From positions 1-64,000 of the forward strand of contig JQKK01000013.1 in the NCBI GenBank assembly GCA_000746015.1: a stretch of DNA of 64,000 nt, written 5' to 3'. The translations under genes and the position numbers were made by a program. Of the stretch, positions 1-8,487 are shown one piece after another. The DNA comes from Lachnospiraceae bacterium MA2020 (GTDB lineage Bacteria; Bacillota; Clostridia; Lachnospirales; Lachnospiraceae). Positions within the stretch are counted from its first letter, which is position 1; every line of letters starts with the position of its first letter. The notes under the pieces were generated by a model. The model ran no database searches and was not told the DNA's origin. It saw only the letters and a list, made by a program, of their open reading frames with translations.

Positions 1-72
1 GGGGAGACTGTCTAAAAACTAGATGAATGATAAATTAAGTCAATCTTTGACAGTATATATTAATGGTTAATG

Positions 73-202
73 CACCTCAAAATATTGTGGTGTTTAACAT
101 ATAAATTCGTACATTGAAAACTGAATAAAGTGCATAAATTCAAGGTTTAGGAGTTTGCTTTTATGGTATAATAGATGTATTAAACCACTAAATATTGAGG
201 TG
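73..202 (+). promoter_or_regulatory. Transposase promoter and RBS-sequestering inverted repeat
   Basis: TATAAT at 167-172 is a clear -10 box, placing the transcript start near 179. The segment 73-90 can pair with 185-202 (15 of 18 positions), which would bury the GAGGTG ribosome binding site at 197-202. A transcript starting inside the element lacks 73-90 and leaves the site open; a transcript reading in from outside contains both arms and would be folded shut. This is the known logic by which several insertion sequences avoid activation by neighbouring promoters; its use here is inferred. Confidence 0.5.
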
Positions 203-208
203 ATAATT

Positions 209-1912
209 ATGCCATATGTAAAGACTTTTGATAGAAATCAATTGATGATGGTTGCATGGGATTCGCTGGTAGCGGATGATAGTGACGCAAGAATTATCGA
301 TAAGTTTGTTGATGGTCTTAATCTTGGGCAATTCGACATTAAGGAAGCTGCAATAGAAGGAAGACCTCTGTATGATCCGAAGGGAATGCTAAAGCTTTAC
401 ATTTATGGATATAAGAATCAGATTCGGTCATCACGAAAGCTTGCAAAAAATTGTAAAGTGAATATTGAAGTCAAATGGCTGATTGGTGGAGTTGAACCAG
501 ATTATAGAACTATTTCAGAATTCAGAAGAAAGAATGCTGAATGCTTGAAAAAAGTATTTCATGAGTTCAATAAAAGAATTGATTCGGCTGTTGAGTGGGG
601 ATTTATTTCCGTAGATGGAAGTAAATTTCAAGCATGTAATTCCAAGGACAGGAATTTTACAAAAAATAAGATTGATGACAGAATTAAATGGCTTGATGGA
701 CATATCGAAGAGTATATGAGGGTTTTGGACGCTGAAGATAAAGATGAAAATTCTGATTCTGAAGAAAGAAAACTTGTAGAGGAAAAGCTTAAAGAAGCCA
801 AAGAACGTCAGGAAAAATACAAATGCTATCAGCGTGAAATGGAAGAATCAGGTGCAGCTCAAAAATCACTTACTGATTCGGATGCCAGACTTATGAAAAA
901 TAAAAATGGGTTTACAGTATCTTATAATCCACAGACTGCGGTTGATTCAAACACTCATATTATTCGCGATTATAATACTACAAATCAAGTTACAGACCAT
1001 GGCCTATTGTTTTCAACTCTAAAAGATATAAAGAAAAATAATGGTGATGAAATAATCGAAGTTGTAGCAGATAAGGGATATGAACAAGAAGATGATATGA
1101 TATCTTGTCTTGAAAATGGAATTATCCCACATGTAATTACTGATGACGGAAAAGATAGTTATGAACTTGAAATTTCTTACGAAGAAGCAGAAGCGAATGA
1201 AAAAAGCAACAATCCAGAAGAAATAAAAAAATGTCTTCATGCCGGTGTTATTCCAGAAGTTTATAAAGATATAATAAGCGGAATGGAAGTTAAAACTGTG
1301 CGGCGTAAGGATCTTGACAGCGAGAAAATAGAGTCGGAAAAGTCTGTGTATGGTACAGAGGAATCCATGAAGGCACGAGCATTGGAAGGATATTTTGTAA
1401 GAGACCCAGAAAGAAATCTCGTGTATTGTCCCGCAGGAGAAATACTAAGACAGAAATGTATCAAGAAAAATGGAAGCATCAGATATGCAAATAAAACAGC
1501 CTGCCGTCATTGTAAAAATCGCAATAAATGCTACAAAGGAAAAAACGAGTGGAAGGAACTTGATTTTACAAAAGATGGATTAGAAAGACCTTGCAAAACT
1601 TGGAATGAAGCAGAAGAAACAATAGATGTGAGTCAGGCAAAGTCAAAAAGAAAAGCATCAAAGTTTCATTATAAAGTTTTGCAGGTAGTAAAGTTTTTCT
1701 TGAAGCCTGACAGACAAAAAACAGCCAAAAGAATGTGCCTGTCTGAGCATCCTTTTGGAACTATAAAAAGAGCAATGGGAGCCACTTACTTCCTGCTGAA
1801 AGGCATGCGGAAAGTGGATGGTGAATTTGCGCTCATGTGCCTGGGCTATAATATAGAACGGGCAAAAAACATGCTTGGATTCAATAAGTTAATGGAATTA
1901 ATGGTACAATAA
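209..1912 (+). CDS. IS1182 family transposase (DUF772 N-terminal domain)
   Basis: A 567-residue DDE transposase that would cut and join the ends of its own element. The N-terminal third has the DUF772-type region (YDPKGMLKLYIYGYKN, then EFRRKN). The DDE core can be followed: the first Asp in SVDGSKFQA, the second in VVADKGYE, and a Glu in the C-terminal SEHPFGTIKRAMG stretch. A Cys-rich segment (CPAG, CRHCKNRNKC) before the end is usual for IS1182 relatives. The start at 209 is preferred over an in-frame ATG at 155 because TTGAGGTG at 195-202 is a good ribosome binding site and the -10 box (167-172) lies downstream of 155. The gene is uninterrupted and looks active. Confidence 0.9.
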   Translation: MPYVKTFDRNQLMMVAWDSLVADDSDARIIDKFVDGLNLGQFDIKEAAIEGRPLYDPKGMLKLYIYGYKNQIRSSRKLAKNCKVNIEVKWLIGGVEPDYRTISEFRRKNAECLKKVFHEFNKRIDSAVEWGFISVDGSKFQACNSKDRNFTKNKIDDRIKWLDGHIEEYMRVLDAEDKDENSDSEERKLVEEKLKEAKERQEKYKCYQREMEESGAAQKSLTDSDARLMKNKNGFTVSYNPQTAVDSNTHIIRDYNTTNQVTDHGLLFSTLKDIKKNNGDEIIEVVADKGYEQEDDMISCLENGIIPHVITDDGKDSYELEISYEEAEANEKSNNPEEIKKCLHAGVIPEVYKDIISGMEVKTVRRKDLDSEKIESEKSVYGTEESMKARALEGYFVRDPERNLVYCPAGEILRQKCIKKNGSIRYANKTACRHCKNRNKCYKGKNEWKELDFTKDGLERPCKTWNEAEETIDVSQAKSKRKASKFHYKVLQVVKFFLKPDRQKTAKRMCLSEHPFGTIKRAMGATYFLLKGMRKVDGEFALMCLGYNIERAKNMLGFNKLMELMVQ

Positions 1913-2171
1913 CAAGCCTAACTTTTCTAAATATTATGCATTTTATTCAGTTTTCAATTGCGAAAGTAATAAAAGAAAAGTGAGGCTATTTTTGTGCTTA
2001 AAATTAGTAGATGTGGATTAAAAAACATCAACGAAAATGCTGATAAATCCCAGTTTTGGGACGGTCTGGGGGGGTATTATGTACCCAATGAAATGCACGG
2101 CTTGGAGAGGTGGCTGCGTAGTAGTAAAGTGTATGTTACTTTGGAGGGGTATCCAAGAGAAAGGAAGGATT

Positions 2172-4409
2172 ATGAGGAGTAAAAAGGCATTAGTGCTGCT
2201 TTTGTCAGCATCCATGGTGTTTACCATGAATAACATGACTTTTGCAAAGACAAAAACTGCGAGTTATGTGTCTTTGCAGTCTGAACCATATGTAGTGGAA
2301 GATAGAAATTCTGATAGTATTGAATTAAAATCTTCTTCTTTGAATGAACAGTCGGAAAATGATTGGGAAATCAAGCTGAGATCATCAACAGTTAAGATTC
2401 AGTCTGAAAATGTAAAGAAATTAGCTGAGTTAAATAAAAAAATAACCCTTCATTCAAGCTATAAGAATATTATTGATTCAGAACTTACAGAACTTACAAC
2501 TGATCATCCTGAATTAGATTATGGTGAAGGGATGAAAGTAAAGAGTTATAGTATAAGATTTGCTACGGATGATGTTGAAGATATGAATATGAAGGTGTAT
2601 GTCAGCATTGCTGGAGATGACTTAAAAGACTTCAACAAAATTACAGCATGGACTACAACAGGTAATGAATATAGTAGTCTAGGCGATGATAAATTTGGAT
2701 TTGAAAGTGGAAAGATTGAGTTAAAGGCTGTAGGTACAGGAACATATTTATTCGTTTGCAGTAATACATCAGAGGAACCAACAAAGGAACCAGAACCAAC
2801 ACCTACACCAAAACCAACGCCGGAGCCAACACCTACACCAAAACCAACGCCGGAGCCAACACCGGAGCCAAAACCAACACCGGATCCAAAACCAACACCA
2901 TTAGATAATACTGTTTCGCCAAATAAGCCAACACCATCAGATAATACTGTTTCGCCAAATAAGCCAACACCATCAGATAACACGGTTTCACCAAATAAAC
3001 CGGAGGAGCCAAAGACGGTTAGTGAGGATGATGTAGAGATTCCTGAAGACAAGACAAAGCCGGCAGTTATTGATGCAAGCGAGAGTAATACAGCAGAGAT
3101 TCCTACAGATGTTCTTGAAAAAGCTAAGGAAAATGAAAGCACGGAAGTCAAGATAAAGGACGCGGTGCTTACACTTCCACAATCTGTAGTAAACCAGCTT
3201 CTTGATTATTTCAATGGTTCAGACATTGCAATAAGCCTTGCTAAGGAGACAATCAGCGCAGAAGAGGCAGCTGAAAAATATGGCATAGTAACTGACAAGC
3301 CAATGGAAGTAATCAATATTACTATCGAGAATTTCCATGAATCATTTGCAGAGCCTATAACTGTAGCATTTGTAGTAAATGAAGATACTATGGAACTTGG
3401 AACAGGCTTCATGTATTGCACAAGTGTAGAACCGATTGAGTTTATAGGCAGTGATGATGTTACAGATGGAGAGTTCACAGCAACACTTAAGCATTTCTCA
3501 GAGTTTGTAATTTCAGAGGAAGCTGAAGCTAATGGTAAATACTCAGGAAGCTTTGCAACAACAGGAATGAGATTGTATGCGACATACAGTGGCAATGAGT
3601 ACTACACAAGTAATGGAGTGGAAGTAATATTTGCTGATGGTACGGAAGAAAAGAAGCTTGCAACAGATGCTGCAGCAGGTTTCAAGGTAACAGCACCTTA
3701 CGCAGCAGCAGGTGGATACAAGGTTGTTAAATGGATTCCACTTGAAGATGGTGAGCTTGTACAGGAATATCCTGCAATAGCTCCAGGCGCAACAGCAGCA
3801 CTTCCTACTCTTATCGATGGCTCCGAAGTTAATGTTAATTACTATCCTGTAGTAGAGTCACTGAGCAATGTAAGCTCAAACACTATCTCTGCAAATGGAC
3901 ATACAGTTACGATTGAATATGATAAGACACCGGCATTTACAGGTAAGAAGCTGACTCTTGCAGATCTTGACCTTGCAGTAACTATCGATGGCAGCAGAAT
4001 TGACAACAGCCTTGTAAAGATTAAGACAAAAGGCAAGAAGACAGTCGGCTCAGATGTTACTATCACGCTTAAGACAATCAAGGGACTTGATAAAGTAACT
4101 AATAAGGAACTTAAGAATAAGGAAATTGGAGTAGCAAAGATTCGTCCAATACAAGCAGTTTACACAGGACTTTACTCAAAGCAGTGGAGCGGATCAGAAG
4201 GCAAAGTAATGGTAAGCATGAAGGGCGACACTGTAAAGAAAGTCACAGTAGAAGTGAACTCACACAAGGTAAAGACCGGTGTGGGGTATACTGCAAAGAA
4301 AGTAGTTGTAAACAAGAAATCATATTCATATGATTCAGCAACTAAGATGATAACCTTTGACGGAACAGTTCTGACTGGTAAAGTAAAGGTAAGATTAGCT
4401 TCAAAGTAA
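2172..4409 (+). CDS. Secreted surface protein with proline-rich linker, function unknown
   Basis: A 745-residue protein with a signal peptide (MRSKKALVLLLSASM..., likely cleavage after MTFA near residue 25). After about 180 unremarkable residues comes a PTPKPTPEPT linker, then three copies of a DNTVSPNKPTPS-like unit. The remainder is Thr/Lys-rich, probably beta-strand-rich domains, ending without an LPXTG motif or membrane anchor. The start is set by AAGGAAGG at 2161-2168; an upstream in-frame ATG at 2037 would run through the IS end and is rejected. The IS ends about 100 bp upstream, so the native promoter may have been displaced. No enzymatic motif is recognised. Confidence 0.75.
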   Translation: MRSKKALVLLLSASMVFTMNNMTFAKTKTASYVSLQSEPYVVEDRNSDSIELKSSSLNEQSENDWEIKLRSSTVKIQSENVKKLAELNKKITLHSSYKNIIDSELTELTTDHPELDYGEGMKVKSYSIRFATDDVEDMNMKVYVSIAGDDLKDFNKITAWTTTGNEYSSLGDDKFGFESGKIELKAVGTGTYLFVCSNTSEEPTKEPEPTPTPKPTPEPTPTPKPTPEPTPEPKPTPDPKPTPLDNTVSPNKPTPSDNTVSPNKPTPSDNTVSPNKPEEPKTVSEDDVEIPEDKTKPAVIDASESNTAEIPTDVLEKAKENESTEVKIKDAVLTLPQSVVNQLLDYFNGSDIAISLAKETISAEEAAEKYGIVTDKPMEVINITIENFHESFAEPITVAFVVNEDTMELGTGFMYCTSVEPIEFIGSDDVTDGEFTATLKHFSEFVISEEAEANGKYSGSFATTGMRLYATYSGNEYYTSNGVEVIFADGTEEKKLATDAAAGFKVTAPYAAAGGYKVVKWIPLEDGELVQEYPAIAPGATAALPTLIDGSEVNVNYYPVVESLSNVSSNTISANGHTVTIEYDKTPAFTGKKLTLADLDLAVTIDGSRIDNSLVKIKTKGKKTVGSDVTITLKTIKGLDKVTNKELKNKEIGVAKIRPIQAVYTGLYSKQWSGSEGKVMVSMKGDTVKKVTVEVNSHKVKTGVGYTAKKVVVNKKSYSYDSATKMITFDGTVLTGKVKVRLASK
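2763..3003 (+). repeat. Tandem repeats encoding Pro-Thr linker
   Basis: Two nested tandem repeats inside the secreted protein gene: short units encoding PTPKPTPEPT, then three about 36-bp units encoding DNTVSPNKPTPS. The units are nearly identical in DNA, so copy number probably varies between strains. Confidence 0.75.
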
Positions 4410-4459
4410 GATTACAAGTTTTTTCAATCTACTAAAATTATAGTAGATAACCTCTCATA

Positions 4460-4503
4460 CAGAACAGGTGGTTTTGTACACACCACCTGTTCTGCATTTT
4501 TTT
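4460..4503 (+). terminator. Rho-independent terminator of the secreted protein gene
   Basis: A perfect 13-bp stem (4460-4472 with 4482-4494) closes a 9-nt loop and is followed by a T-rich tract. Confidence 0.9.
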
Positions 4504-4576
4504 GCTTGACTTTCTGTTCTTTATAATAAAACTATGAAAAAACAAGGTGTTTTGTAGTTAAATTATAAGATAATGC

Positions 4577-4605
4577 TTGAAAAATCGTACAAATAATGAG
4601 ATAAT
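4577..4605 (+). promoter_or_regulatory. Promoter for the structured RNA
   Basis: TTGAAA at 4577-4582 and GATAAT at 4600-4605 are separated by 17 bp. Transcription would begin near 4612, directly ahead of the structured region. Confidence 0.5.
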
Positions 4606-4611
4606 ATGTAC

Positions 4612-5071
4612 AGCGAATTGTGCAAATGATGGGTAAAGGTGTACAACTTCGCCAACGTGCATCGCTTTAGCACAAGCAGTCTTAGACTGTAAGATTTATG
4701 CCTGGTGGGAAGAGATGATATAGCTACTCGGTTTTTGACTATATGCTTGTATCAAGTTGCTGCTCGATCATGTGCGGTTGTAGCAACACTTCCCCGATAC
4801 TTGCATATAAAAAAGGTGCTGCGGGAAAGTGTCATGGCGTATCAGCGCGTGATACCTTACACCGAAACATGTCGCTATGCGTCATGCGCCGGTGTTTTGA
4901 TCGCGGAGTACCGATTCCGGTGTTTGGGAGACATCGGATTGGGAGGAACTGGAGGAAGATATATTTATCAGGTAATACTGTTGTTGGTCGGAAAAATTAC
5001 CTAACTACTTGCAAGAATGGCATAATGAACAAAAAAGGCAGGACATTTGAGAAGGGTGTCCTGCCTTTTTT
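4612..5071 (+). ncRNA. Candidate large structured non-coding RNA, class unknown
   Basis: About 460 nt between a promoter and a strong terminator, with no convincing protein. Helices visible by eye: 4677-4681/4685-4689; a long arm 4740-4746/4803-4809, 4749-4753/4796-4800 and 4756-4763/4780-4787; 4839-4844/4850-4855; 4859-4864/4890-4895 enclosing 4869-4875/4879-4885; 4917-4923/4931-4937; and 4970-4976/4996-5002. Helices alternate with purine-rich joints, and the segment is more GC-rich than its flanks. Two open frames cross it, but they overlap, lack ribosome binding sites and have Cys/Arg-rich composition unlike neighbouring proteins. RNase P, tmRNA and T-box signatures are absent. Confidence 0.55.
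5031..5071 (+). terminator. Terminator of the structured RNA
   Basis: A 15-bp perfect stem (5031-5045 with 5057-5071) with an A-run on the left arm and a T-run on the right. It could work on both strands. Confidence 0.9.
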
Positions 5072-5101
5072 GGCGCTTTTTCACAAAGATAAAATGACAT
5101 A

Positions 5102-5182
5102 TTGATTTTTATACTTTGTGGTGATATAGTCAACTTATCAAGAGATTGGAAACGTTACCGGTAACGAAACCGGGAGCGTTTT
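5102..5182 (+). promoter_or_regulatory. Maltodextrin operon promoter with LacI-type operator
   Basis: TTGATT (5102-5107), a 17-bp spacer and TATAGT (5125-5130) form a good promoter with a start near 5137. Just downstream is a perfect 14-bp palindrome, CGTTACCGGTAACG at 5153-5166, and then a weaker palindromic stretch at 5165-5182 (GAAAC...GTTTTC). Central CG palindromes of this kind are bound by LacI-family repressors. The regulator encoded at 9990 in the same operon is the obvious candidate, with repression by road-block or polymerase exclusion. Site assignment is inferred. Confidence 0.65.
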
Positions 5183-5290
5183 CATACAGTATACATTCAG
5201 TTGTTGATAAGGAAAAAACATAATAAAAATGCGGTATAAACTTATACATAACTGGATTAAACAGATGGGTACAGAAAGGAAAGGGAGAAA

Positions 5291-6655
5291 ATGAAAAAGA
5301 AATTGATCAGTGCTTTACTCAGCACAGCAATGGTTGCAACACTTATTACCGGTTGTGGTTCATCATCAGGCGCAGCTAATGATACAGCAGCACCTGCGGC
5401 CAGCGAGGCAGCAGAAAAGACTGAAGGTGCAGCAAGTGAGGCAGCTACTCCGGCAGCCGGAGCAGGAAAGGTTTATTACCTTAACTTCAAGCCGGAAGCA
5501 GATGCGGCATGGCAGAGCCTTGCAAAAGCATATACAGACGAGACAGGTACACCTGTTACTGTAGTTACTGCAGCATCCGGTGAGTATGAGACAACACTTC
5601 AGTCTGAGATGGCAAAGAGTGATGCTCCTACACTTTTCCAGGTAAATGGTCCGGTAGGTCTTGCAAACTGGGCAGATTACTGCTATGACCTTTCCGGTAC
5701 AGATATATTCTCAAATCTTACATCAGAAGATTATGCACTTAAAAATGCAGACGGCGGTGTTGCCGGTATCGCATACGTTATCGAGTCTTACGGTATCATC
5801 ACAAACAAGACACTTCTTGATAAGGCAGGCTACAAGGTTGAAGACATCAAGTCATTTGATGACTTAAAGAAGGTGGCAGAGGACATCACAGCACGTAAGG
5901 ACGAGCTTGGCTTTGCAGCATTTGCTTCAACAGGTATGGATTCTTCTTCAGACTGGAGATTCAAGACACACCTTGCAAACCTTCCTATCTACTTCGAGTA
6001 TCAGGCTGATGGCATTACTTCTACAGATGCTATCAAGGGAACATACCTCGACAACTACAAGAACATTTTTGATCTTTACATCAACAATTCAACATGCGAG
6101 CCAAAGGAGCTTTCAGCTAAGACAGCTGATGATGCAAGAAATGAGTTCCTTGATGGCAAGGCAGTGTTCTATCAGAATGGTTCATGGGAGTACTCTTCAC
6201 TTTCTGAGAAGTATTCAGATGATGAGCTTGCTATGATTCCTATCTACATCGGAGCAGGTGATGAGGCAAATCAGGGACTTTGCACAGGTACAGAGAATTA
6301 CTGGTGTGTAAATGCTGAGGCTTCAGAAGATGATATCGCTGCAACTATCGATTTCATGAACTGGTGTGTAACAAGCGAGACAGGTACAAAGGCTATGGCT
6401 GAGGAAATGGGCTTCACAATTCCTTTCAAGACAGCAGTTACATCTCCAAACGCATTTGTTAAGCAGGATCAGGCATACACAGAAGCAGGACGTACACCTG
6501 TATCATGGAACTTCACAACAATGCCATCAGAAGAGTGGAAGAACGCACTCGGATCAGCACTTACAGCTTATGCAGCTGGTACAGGCGACTGGGATGCAGT
6601 AAAGAGCGCATTTGTTGATAACTGGGCAACAGAGTATAAACTGGCAAACGAGTGA
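5291..6655 (+). CDS. Extracellular solute-binding lipoprotein of a maltodextrin-type ABC transporter
   Basis: A 454-residue family 1 solute-binding protein that captures sugar outside the membrane and hands it to the two permeases that follow. The signal peptide ends in the lipobox LITGC, with Cys22 as the lipid attachment site, followed by an Ala/Glu/Ser/Thr-rich tether to about residue 60. The mature part has the family's usual features (Leu/Trp-rich central region, ATIDFMNWCVTSETGTKAMAE near the C-terminus). AAAGGGAG just upstream supports this start. The 3' neighbours (two permeases, MalQ, LacI) point to maltodextrins or starch breakdown products; substrate is inferred from context. Confidence 0.88.
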   Translation: MKKKLISALLSTAMVATLITGCGSSSGAANDTAAPAASEAAEKTEGAASEAATPAAGAGKVYYLNFKPEADAAWQSLAKAYTDETGTPVTVVTAASGEYETTLQSEMAKSDAPTLFQVNGPVGLANWADYCYDLSGTDIFSNLTSEDYALKNADGGVAGIAYVIESYGIITNKTLLDKAGYKVEDIKSFDDLKKVAEDITARKDELGFAAFASTGMDSSSDWRFKTHLANLPIYFEYQADGITSTDAIKGTYLDNYKNIFDLYINNSTCEPKELSAKTADDARNEFLDGKAVFYQNGSWEYSSLSEKYSDDELAMIPIYIGAGDEANQGLCTGTENYWCVNAEASEDDIAATIDFMNWCVTSETGTKAMAEEMGFTIPFKTAVTSPNAFVKQDQAYTEAGRTPVSWNFTTMPSEEWKNALGSALTAYAAGTGDWDAVKSAFVDNWATEYKLANE

Positions 6656-6718
6656 TATACTTGTAATTGAAGGGGCAGGCCAGATAAGCCTGCCTCATTA
6701 TAGTTGGAAGGATAAGTT

Positions 6719-7570
6719 ATGGAAAAATCTATTAGGAAATATTGGCCGGTATTCGTACTGCCGACATTAGTAGCTTTTACAATCGGTTTTCTTTGGCCTT
6801 TTGTTTGGGGCATATATCTTTCTTTTTGTAAATTTCAGACAGTTAACAAAGTTTCTTTTATTGGTATTTCAAATTATCTAAGAGTTTTTTCTGATGATAC
6901 ATTTATTCATGCTTTCGGTTTCACAGCGTTATTCACTGTGGTTTCCACACTTTCAATCAATATAATCGCATTTTTTATAGCAATGCTTTTGACACGTGGA
7001 ATCAAAGGAACGAATATTTTTCGTACGGTATTCTTTATGCCAAACCTGATTGGCGGTATTGTACTTGGATATATATGGCAGATCTTGCTTGATTGTCTTC
7101 TTTCAAGATGGGGCAAGCCACTTCTCGCACTTGATGCACGCTCAGGTTTCTTAGGACTTCTCATACTTATGAGCTGGCAGCAGGTAGGATACATGATGAT
7201 AATCTACATTGCAGGACTGCAGAACGTATCACCTGATCTTATAGAGGCTGCCGAGATAGATGGTGCGACACCATGGCAGATACTTACAAAGATCAAGATA
7301 CCTATGGTTATGCCAAGTATCACAATCTGTAGTTTTCTTACACTTACAAACTCTTTTAAGCTTTTTGATCAGAACCTCTCACTTACAGGTGGTGAGCCTG
7401 CAAAAGCTTCACAGATGCTCGCACTTAATATCTATGAAACCTACTATGCAAGAAGCGGCGCACAGTGGAAAGGTATAGGACAGGCTAAGGCAGTAGTATT
7501 CTTCCTGCTTGTTGTAGTTATTTCACTTATACAGCTCCATGCGACAAGATCAAAGGAGGTACAGGCATAA
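6719..7570 (+). CDS. Sugar ABC transporter permease, MalF type
   Basis: A 283-residue inner-membrane permease with about six membrane segments. The EAA loop that docks with the ATPase is clear: EAAEIDGATPWQI starting at residue 176. It lacks the large periplasmic P2 loop of the E. coli MalF protein, as is normal in Firmicutes. It pairs with the next gene, with which it shares one base (TAATG). A transporter ATPase is not encoded here, so the pair probably uses a shared MsmX/MsmK-type ATPase from elsewhere. Confidence 0.9.
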   Translation: MEKSIRKYWPVFVLPTLVAFTIGFLWPFVWGIYLSFCKFQTVNKVSFIGISNYLRVFSDDTFIHAFGFTALFTVVSTLSINIIAFFIAMLLTRGIKGTNIFRTVFFMPNLIGGIVLGYIWQILLDCLLSRWGKPLLALDARSGFLGLLILMSWQQVGYMMIIYIAGLQNVSPDLIEAAEIDGATPWQILTKIKIPMVMPSITICSFLTLTNSFKLFDQNLSLTGGEPAKASQMLALNIYETYYARSGAQWKGIGQAKAVVFFLLVVVISLIQLHATRSKEVQA

Positions 7571-8484
7571 TGTCTATGAATAGTCAGATCAAGACAAATG
7601 TAAATGCCCTGGCACAGCAGCAGGAAAGTAAAGAGCAGGCTCGTGCAAGACGCACCGAAAATGTAAATACCGTAATATCTGTTATTTTAGGATTAGTCTG
7701 CCTTGTTTATATCTATCCTATATTCATGATAGTTGTAAATTCATTAAAGGTAGAAAGTGCAATATCTACAAGTACTGCGTTTAATCTCCCTACAGCAGCA
7801 ACTTTTGCGGGAATTACAAACTATATATATGGTATTACACAGATGGACTTTTTGAAGTCATTCCTTTACAGCTTATTTATCACTGTTTCATCAGTTGTAC
7901 TTATCATACTTTGCTGCTCAATGTGCGCATGGTATATCACAAGAGTAAATTCACCACTTGCAAAGGCAATGTATTACCTCTGTGTTTTTTCAATGGTCGT
8001 ACCTTTTCAGATGGTAATGTTTACATTAGCCAAGACAGCTGATACACTTAAGTTGAATACACCGTTCAATATCTGCATAATCTATCTTGGATTCGGAGCA
8101 GGTCTTGCGGTATTTATGTTTACCGGTTTTATGAAGTCAATGCCTATTGAGATCGAGGAAGCAGCGATGATAGACGGATATAACCCTCTGCAGATGTTCT
8201 TCAAGGTTATCATGCCTATCACAAAGCCTACCACTATCTCAACGGCCATACTTGAAACTATGTGGGTATGGAATGATTATCTTCTTCCAACCCTCGTCCT
8301 CGACATCAAGAAGTACAGAACGATACCTATGGATATTCAGTATTTCCGCGGAAGCTATGGCAGCGTGCAGATGGCACCAATGATGGCATGCATAGTCATT
8401 ACGATCATTCCTGTGATCCTGCTTTATCTCTTCTGCCAGAAGTACATCATTGAAGGCGTTGTTGCGGGCGCAGTAAAGGGGTAA
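7570..8484 (+). CDS. Sugar ABC transporter permease, MalG type
   Basis: A 304-residue permease and partner of the preceding one. After a charged N-terminus of about 35 residues come six membrane segments. The EAA motif EEAAMIDGYNPLQ lies at residues 196-208. The start ATG overlaps the previous stop, and AAAGGAGG at 7552-7559 is its ribosome binding site. The long extra N-terminal charged segment is usual for MalG homologues in clostridia. Confidence 0.9.
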   Translation: MSMNSQIKTNVNALAQQQESKEQARARRTENVNTVISVILGLVCLVYIYPIFMIVVNSLKVESAISTSTAFNLPTAATFAGITNYIYGITQMDFLKSFLYSLFITVSSVVLIILCCSMCAWYITRVNSPLAKAMYYLCVFSMVVPFQMVMFTLAKTADTLKLNTPFNICIIYLGFGAGLAVFMFTGFMKSMPIEIEEAAMIDGYNPLQMFFKVIMPITKPTTISTAILETMWVWNDYLLPTLVLDIKKYRTIPMDIQYFRGSYGSVQMAPMMACIVITIIPVILLYLFCQKYIIEGVVAGAVKG

Positions 8485-8487
8485 GCT

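Larger units (their letters stand above)
5..2067 (+). mobile_element. IS1182-type insertion sequence
   Basis: Outer inverted repeats of 16 bp lie at 5-20 and 2052-2067; 13 of 16 positions match. Both ends carry GGGG (1-4 and inside the G-run 2068-2074), which could be a 4-bp target duplication, but the left flank is cut by the window edge. A second, better-conserved pair lies inside: 113-137 and 1934-1958, 24 of 25 positions matching. So either the element ends at the outer pair and the inner pair is subterminal, or an 1846-bp element has its ends at the inner pair. The single gene is a DDE transposase. I favour the outer ends because their sequence resembles IS5/IS1182-class termini. Confidence 0.7.

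Noticed and set aside
2037-2171. N-terminal extension of the secreted protein
   Set aside because: It begins inside the IS end and places about 45 residues ahead of a proper signal peptide with its own ribosome binding site.
2546-3151. Long minus-strand open frame over the secreted protein gene
   Set aside because: It is the mirror of the Pro-Thr repeats, which lack stops in the opposite strand; no start site or ribosome binding site.
4612-5071. RNase P RNA, tmRNA or T-box leader
   Set aside because: No RNase P core sequence, no resume/tag frame ending in ALAA, and no T-box or tRNA-like anticodon stretch was found.
4705-5105. Two overlapping open frames of about 100-120 codons
   Set aside because: No ribosome binding site, composition unlike neighbouring proteins, and both cross the helices and terminator of the structured RNA candidate.
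5310-6236. Gln/Thr-rich open frames shifted within the binding-protein gene
   Set aside because: Frame shadows of the solute-binding gene; low-complexity composition and no start signals.
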